Positions 33,888-37,433 of a stretch of DNA of 37,433 nucleotides are shown here, one piece after another; the first letter of the stretch is position 1, and the number at the start of each line of letters is the position of its first letter. The DNA is from Alphaproteobacteria bacterium (GTDB taxonomy: Bacteria; Pseudomonadota; Alphaproteobacteria; Rhizobiales; Hyphomicrobiaceae). The notes beneath the pieces are model-generated. The model ran no database searches, had not been told where the DNA came from, and was given only the letters and a program-made list of their open reading frames with translations. Made by a program: the position numbers and the translations under genes. The DNA lies in the NCBI GenBank assembly GCA_018819265.1, contig JAHJQI010000070.1, positions 1-37,433 on the forward strand, read 5' to 3'.

Positions 33888-35342
33888 ATGGCAAACGCGA
33901 AAACAGTCGACTATGCAGAAATCCGCAACGGCATGTCGCAATTCGACTTGTCATCGCGCGTGGAGCCAAACGATGAAATTGCTCTTGACCGAGCGTTCCT
34001 GCCAAACGCGCATCGCGGTGTCCTGGACACCCGTCGTTCACTTGTTGTTGGCAATAGGGGAATGGGAAAGAGTTTTTGGACTCATGCCCTTCTGAACCAA
34101 CAACTACGTCAAAAGCTTGCGACCGTTTACGGCCTCAAAGCTTTGGAGAATGCAAACGTCGTTATCGGGTTCAATGGGTCCGATAAGGTTGCTGCAGTCG
34201 CGCCAACGTCGGATGAAATCGCTGTTGCTCTGGCAGGCGGTGCCGATCCTGACGTCATTTGGCAAGCTGTCCTCCTGCGTGGGGCACGAACCGCCCGAAA
34301 AGACCCGCCAACTACAAGTTTTGCTGAAGCAATTCGGGAAGTCATAGACAATCCTGAGCTATATTCGTGTGAAATGAGCGCTCTGGATGATTTGTTAATA
34401 CGTGAGGAACGATCTTTATTAGTAACTTTTGATGCCTTAGATAGGTTAGGAAGAAATTGGGACCAAATTCGGTCGCTCTCGCAGACGCTACTTTCGCGCG
34501 TTCTGCGACTTCAGTCATTTCGCTCCATAAGGGCCAAGGTGTTTATTCGTGTAGATCAATTCAGCGATACGGAACTATTTCGCTTTCCGGACAGTTCTAA
34601 GTTAAAAAACAGCTCAGTCCATCTGAGATGGGAAGCCGAGGATTTGTATGGATTGATGCTTTTTGAATTACTGCGTTTGGATCGGCCTGGGCAAGAATTG
34701 CGGAGGTTGGCGCGAGACACAAATACGGATTTGGCTCTTCCGGATGATGGAAAGATGGGCGCCATGTCCACCCAGCCTCTTGAAAGCCTAATTAACGCAA
34801 TCGCAGGCGAATTCATGGGGAGTCACAAAAAAAGAGGGCGAGTATATACTTGGATACCACTACACCTGAGTGACGCCGCCGACACTTGTTCGCCTCGTAC
34901 ATTTCTCAGAGCTTGGGGGGCGGCGGCGACGCATACACCTTCGCCGACGGACAAGGTCGTGGACCATCTTGGGTTGAGCGAAGGTGTTCGACAAGCGTCA
35001 CGCGATCGCTTGGTGGAGCTACAGGAAGATTATCCCTGGATTGATCCAGCGCTCCATGCGCTCCGGGGAGAATTCGTCCCCATTGAGCGGGAACAGTTGC
35101 TTGCACGTTGGGATCAAGGGGCTGTGCTGCAGACAATACTCAAAGACTCCGCCAGTGAGCCCACGAAAGCACCAGTCAATTTGGAGCAATCAGAGAGCCT
35201 GCAAGGCTTGCTCGAGGCCATGAAAAGCATCGCGGTTATGGAGGAACGCGCAAACGGCAAGATAAACGTTCCTGATATTTTCCGCGTGGAAGCAGGAATA
35301 AAGCGCAAGGGCGGGGTTGCTGTGCCCCGTGCCAGTAAGTGA
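33888..35342 (+). CDS. P-loop ATPase, third gene of the operon
   Basis: A 484-aa protein with a Walker A G55-N-R-G-M-G-K-S62 following RRSLVV. Walker B is LLVTFDALDRL (Asp182, Asp185 region). A later KVFIRVDQF may be a sensor strand. The lower half is helical with no known effector motif. The pattern fits AAA+/STAND-like ATPases that respond to a trigger. It starts 2 bp after the previous stop, so all three genes are one unit. ATG at 33888. Adenine- and thymine-rich codons and unusual codons (TTA, AGA, ATA) contrast with neighbours and suggest transfer. The function is not known. Confidence 0.85.
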   Translation: MANAKTVDYAEIRNGMSQFDLSSRVEPNDEIALDRAFLPNAHRGVLDTRRSLVVGNRGMGKSFWTHALLNQQLRQKLATVYGLKALENANVVIGFNGSDKVAAVAPTSDEIAVALAGGADPDVIWQAVLLRGARTARKDPPTTSFAEAIREVIDNPELYSCEMSALDDLLIREERSLLVTFDALDRLGRNWDQIRSLSQTLLSRVLRLQSFRSIRAKVFIRVDQFSDTELFRFPDSSKLKNSSVHLRWEAEDLYGLMLFELLRLDRPGQELRRLARDTNTDLALPDDGKMGAMSTQPLESLINAIAGEFMGSHKKRGRVYTWIPLHLSDAADTCSPRTFLRAWGAAATHTPSPTDKVVDHLGLSEGVRQASRDRLVELQEDYPWIDPALHALRGEFVPIEREQLLARWDQGAVLQTILKDSASEPTKAPVNLEQSESLQGLLEAMKSIAVMEERANGKINVPDIFRVEAGIKRKGGVAVPRASK

Positions 35343-35344
35343 AA

Positions 35345-35362
35345 CTCAATTGGTAGAGCAGC
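35345..35362 (+). other. tRNA D-arm-like fragment
   Basis: CTCAATTGGTAGAGCA matches 15 of 16 bases of the D-arm of the tRNA-Thr at 31687-31702. No anticodon or T arm follows. It starts 3 bp after the three-gene operon ends. It may be chance, a tRNA relic or an attachment site. Confidence 0.4.
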
Positions 35363-35489
35363 AAGCCAGCGAAAGCCCCGATAACGGACATCGGAAGCCT
35401 CGACGTTTTCCACTATTCACGCAGGTCTTAAAGTCCGCCTCTGTATTCTATCGAGTCTCAAACCAGTCATCTCCCACACGGAGACATCG

Positions 35490-36302
35490 TCAAAACCCAA
35501 AGTCCTTCTGTCCGCGCGTGTTGGTCTGAAACTGCTTGGCCACGTCGTCGAGAGCGGCTTGCGCCTCCGGCGACGGCTCCTGGAAGGTCGCGGACGCCGG
35601 TGACAGTGCCGTTGAGGATTCCGGCGACGTGAACGGCAGACGGATCAGCCGATCGGCGTCTTCCTGGCTGAGGCGGAAGAGTTCTCCCCCAAACGGTGTG
35701 CGGCGGACATGGTAGCCGCCATGGGTCTCGTGGCTCAGGCTGTTGCCGTGGATGATCCAGGCGTTGGCATTGCGGACCAAGCAATTGAGCGTCGCCATGT
35801 GAACGCATGTGAAGTCGGTATCGGTGCCGAGGAACGTCGCAAAGCGGTTGCGACGGATGCCCGCGATGAGGGTCCGGCCCGAGCCGCAGGCGGGATCGTG
35901 GACAACAGCGGTGTCCGGGATTTCCTCCGGCATGGTGAGAGCCGCCATCATTTCGGTGAGGCTTTCCGGGGTGAAGAACTGACCGGAGTAATGGTTGGCC
36001 ACGGCCTGTTCCTCGTACACTCGCCCCAGGTAGTCGGCGGGTTCGTCCTGCATGGCTTTCATCCATTCGCCGAGTGCGCGGGCGAAATGGTCGGCGGGAT
36101 GATCCTTATCGCCGATGGGGGCTTGTCGGGGGCCATAGCGGCTCATGATCTTCATGTAGGCTTCGTCATCCCGCAGAAAGGCGTTGACGCTGAGTGCCAG
36201 CCAGTCCTCGAAACTCCGGAAAAAATGTTGGTGTGGTATTTTGTAGAGATGCGCGGCGATGCGTGTGGCGGCGGTTGATGCGTTAGTGGTTGCGGAAGTC
36301 AC
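35490..36302 (-). CDS. N6-methylase-like protein lacking a visible catalytic motif IV
   Basis: A 270-aa protein with the fold of HsdM-type adenine methylases: HYSGQFFTPESLTEMM (about 105-120), motif I DPACGSGRTLIAG, motif II in GTDTDFTCVHMATLN and AWIIHGNSL as motif III. The NPP(F/Y) motif IV expected after it is not seen; the next residues are SHETHGGYHVRR. It may therefore bind SAM or DNA without methylating, or have diverged. Such proteins occur on plasmids and ICEs. The start is GTG at 36302 and is uncertain. The gene runs opposite to the three-gene operon. Confidence 0.75.
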   Translation of the reverse strand: MTSATTNASTAATRIAAHLYKIPHQHFFRSFEDWLALSVNAFLRDDEAYMKIMSRYGPRQAPIGDKDHPADHFARALGEWMKAMQDEPADYLGRVYEEQAVANHYSGQFFTPESLTEMMAALTMPEEIPDTAVVHDPACGSGRTLIAGIRRNRFATFLGTDTDFTCVHMATLNCLVRNANAWIIHGNSLSHETHGGYHVRRTPFGGELFRLSQEDADRLIRLPFTSPESSTALSPASATFQEPSPEAQAALDDVAKQFQTNTRGQKDFGF

Positions 36303-36324
36303 CTCACACGGACTTTGTTGCAGG

Positions 36325-36834
36325 TTATGGCGTGTGATCCGTGTCGTTCCAGCGAAAGAGGTCGGAAGATGCCGTGGTTTTGTCGGCCTCGTCGAAAGTA
36401 TCGCCTCGGGTATCGGGTGTCTGGCGTGTCAGGAAGCGCTGCACGCGGTCACAACATTGGGCGTGGGGCAGACGGACGTCGTCGAAGAAATAAAAGTAAC
36501 GATCGCCAATCCGGACATGGATGGTGACAAGTGGCACCCAGAAGTCCATGTCGTCGAGTTTGAAGCTTTCCGTCTCACCGTCGCAAACATGACCGATGAT
36601 AAAGTCGTCGTTGCGGGACGTCGTCCAAGATTCAAGGGACATCACTTCGGGTGGTTCACTGATGAAAGAGTGGTGTTGGAGGGCGATGACCTCATGGTAG
36701 GGCAGGACGACAAGATCGTCTCCATGCGTTTCCGCTAATTGCTGGCGGCGTTGTTCCGGATCGCTGTCGGGGCAGACGTCCAGGATGCGTTCGAGGTTTG
36801 GTGAGTAAATCGTCGGGGTCTTGTCGAGGCTCAT
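36325..36834 (-). CDS. Hypothetical protein of the element
   Basis: A 169-aa acidic soluble protein with no signal peptide or membrane segment and no family that I recognise. It has aromatic-rich segments (FWVPLVTIHVRIGDRYFYFFDDV) and a charged C-terminus. AGGAAAG lies about 10 nt before the ATG. It ends 22 bp before the methylase-like gene on the same strand, so the two are probably co-transcribed. Confidence 0.68.
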   Translation of the reverse strand: MSLDKTPTIYSPNLERILDVCPDSDPEQRRQQLAETHGDDLVVLPYHEVIALQHHSFISEPPEVMSLESWTTSRNDDFIIGHVCDGETESFKLDDMDFWVPLVTIHVRIGDRYFYFFDDVRLPHAQCCDRVQRFLTRQTPDTRGDTFDEADKTTASSDLFRWNDTDHTP

Positions 36835-36966
36835 GCATGGATCTTTCCTGAGGGTTCTGAATTGACGGTCGTCCGCCAGCGATCAACGCCCGCAGGGCCG
36901 AGACCCATTGGGGGCTCGGTTCACGCGAGCGCGGCCCGCCCCGGTGAGGGGCGGGGGCGGCCAACC

Positions 36967-37299
36967 CTAGTCGCCGCGTCCACCTTTGCTCTTCTTGGGC
37001 ATGCCCTTGGTGACCTGGCCGGTTTCCATCATGGAGGCCAGATCGGGTTCGGCCGCTTGCATCTCGGCCTCGGATTTGCCGGGGATCGGATAGCTGGTTG
37101 CTCCTCTCAGCATGGCCTCACCGTTACGGGTGGCCTTCAACCAAACAGAGGCCCGTACCACCGGTGAACCATCGCCGAAATTAACGGTGCCCCAAAGGTC
37201 AGGGCGGTCTTTATCGGGAGCTTCATCCTTGAACCGATTGGGAAAAAGCACGAGCGTGCGCGGATTGACGGTCACGTTTCCGAGGTTGAGCATGCGCAT
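36967..37299 (-). CDS. Small hypothetical protein of the element
   Basis: A 110-aa protein. The first 70 residues look beta-rich (LNLGNVTVNPRTLVLFPN, WGTVNFGDGSPVVRASVWLK), somewhat like small plasmid/ICE proteins of the DUF736 type, though I cannot assign the family. The tail is Lys/Gly-rich and basic (KGMPKKSKGGRGD), which could bind nucleic acid. It is followed by the other two minus-strand genes. Three 23-bp repeats sit just upstream of its start. Confidence 0.68.
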   Translation of the reverse strand: MRMLNLGNVTVNPRTLVLFPNRFKDEAPDKDRPDLWGTVNFGDGSPVVRASVWLKATRNGEAMLRGATSYPIPGKSEAEMQAAEPDLASMMETGQVTKGMPKKSKGGRGD

Positions 37300-37306
37300 T
37301 CCGGTG

Positions 37307-37375
37307 ATCGCGACCGGTTGTTCCGGCGCATCGCGACCATCCGTTCCGATTGATCGCGACCAGTTGGAGGGCGGC
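37307..37375. repeat. Three 23-bp direct repeats upstream of the last gene
   Basis: ATCGCGACC recurs at 37307, 37330 and 37353 with exact 23-bp spacing. The first two units also share GTTCCG at the same offset. The array begins 8 bp upstream of the ATG at 37299. Two helical turns of spacing suggests binding by one protein on one face of the DNA: an operator or plasmid-type iterons. Confidence 0.7.
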
Positions 37376-37433
37376 GGTTTCAGTGCCGCTGGATAGCTTC
37401 GTTGATGTCAGCGTCTGCCCCTTTCGTCAAGCA

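Larger units (their letters stand above)
31753..37433. mobile_element. Element integrated next to tRNA-Thr (left part)
   Basis: Evidence for an integrated element: it begins right after the tRNA 3' end, has att-like repeats (31754-31849), drops in GC in the three-gene operon, and carries plasmid/ICE-like genes beyond. No integrase, no relaxase and no second copy of the tRNA 3' end are in the window, so the right boundary and the type (ICE, prophage, island) are unknown. Confidence 0.55.

Noticed and set aside
35343..35489. A second attachment site (att) with the tRNA 3' end
   Set aside because: Only the D-arm-like piece is seen; the tRNA 3' end is not repeated in the window.

Overview
This is a GC-rich chromosomal segment of an alphaproteobacterium, most likely of the order Hyphomicrobiales. 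The grounds are a Tad/Flp pilus CpaC-CpaD pair, an SSB ending in DDEIPF, a GyrA with an acidic C-terminal insert, an alphaproteobacterial SOS box (GTTC-N7-GTTC type), FixK/Fnr-type boxes, and an MntR-regulated Mn/Zn ABC transporter. The genus cannot be named from the sequence.

Region by region. 1-332 holds four tandem hairpin elements of one architecture. 361-4640 carries a TadG-like vWA protein, the secretin CpaC and the lipoprotein CpaD. An RTX-repeat secreted protein (4725-6632) and a TadD-like TPR protein (6889-7752) follow on the minus strand. 8178-16959 is a housekeeping/envelope stretch: small secreted proteins, a tandem universal stress protein with a FixK-like box, O-acetylhomoserine sulfhydrylase behind a leader with two mutually exclusive hairpins, an OmpA-like protein, a GST-like protein, a YkgJ-type cysteine-cluster protein and a membrane pentapeptide-repeat protein. 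17390-24617 holds ssb (with SOS box), coaD, a SoxW-like thioredoxin, a second hairpin pair, an OmpW-like porin divergent from a Crp/Fnr regulator (two perfect TTGAT-N4-ATCAA boxes between them) and gyrA. 24955-31371 holds a PRC-barrel protein with LEA-like repeats, a five-gene manganese/zinc uptake operon, mntR with a clear MntR operator, and a DUF1127-type protein.

At 31677 a tRNA-Thr(TGT) gene marks the boundary of an integrated element. Just past its 3' end lie inverted and direct repeats resembling an integrase attachment site. Then comes a lower-GC, tightly coupled three-gene operon: a HEPN-like small protein, a KGGVGR-variant ParA/MinD-type ATPase and a second P-loop ATPase. It looks like an uncharacterised conflict/defence module. 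The element continues with GC-rich minus-strand genes: an N6-methylase-like protein lacking a visible NPP[YF] motif and two unknown proteins, the last preceded by three 23-bp repeats. No integrase and no far end are in the window.

Two things stand out as possibly undescribed. One is the 75-79-nt hairpin family: it occurs in opposite-facing pairs, stem sequence is related within a pair and unrelated between pairs, and the architecture (outer stem, A-rich bulge, inner stem, 20-22-nt loop) is constant. The other is the three-gene ATPase operon at the tRNA-Thr site.
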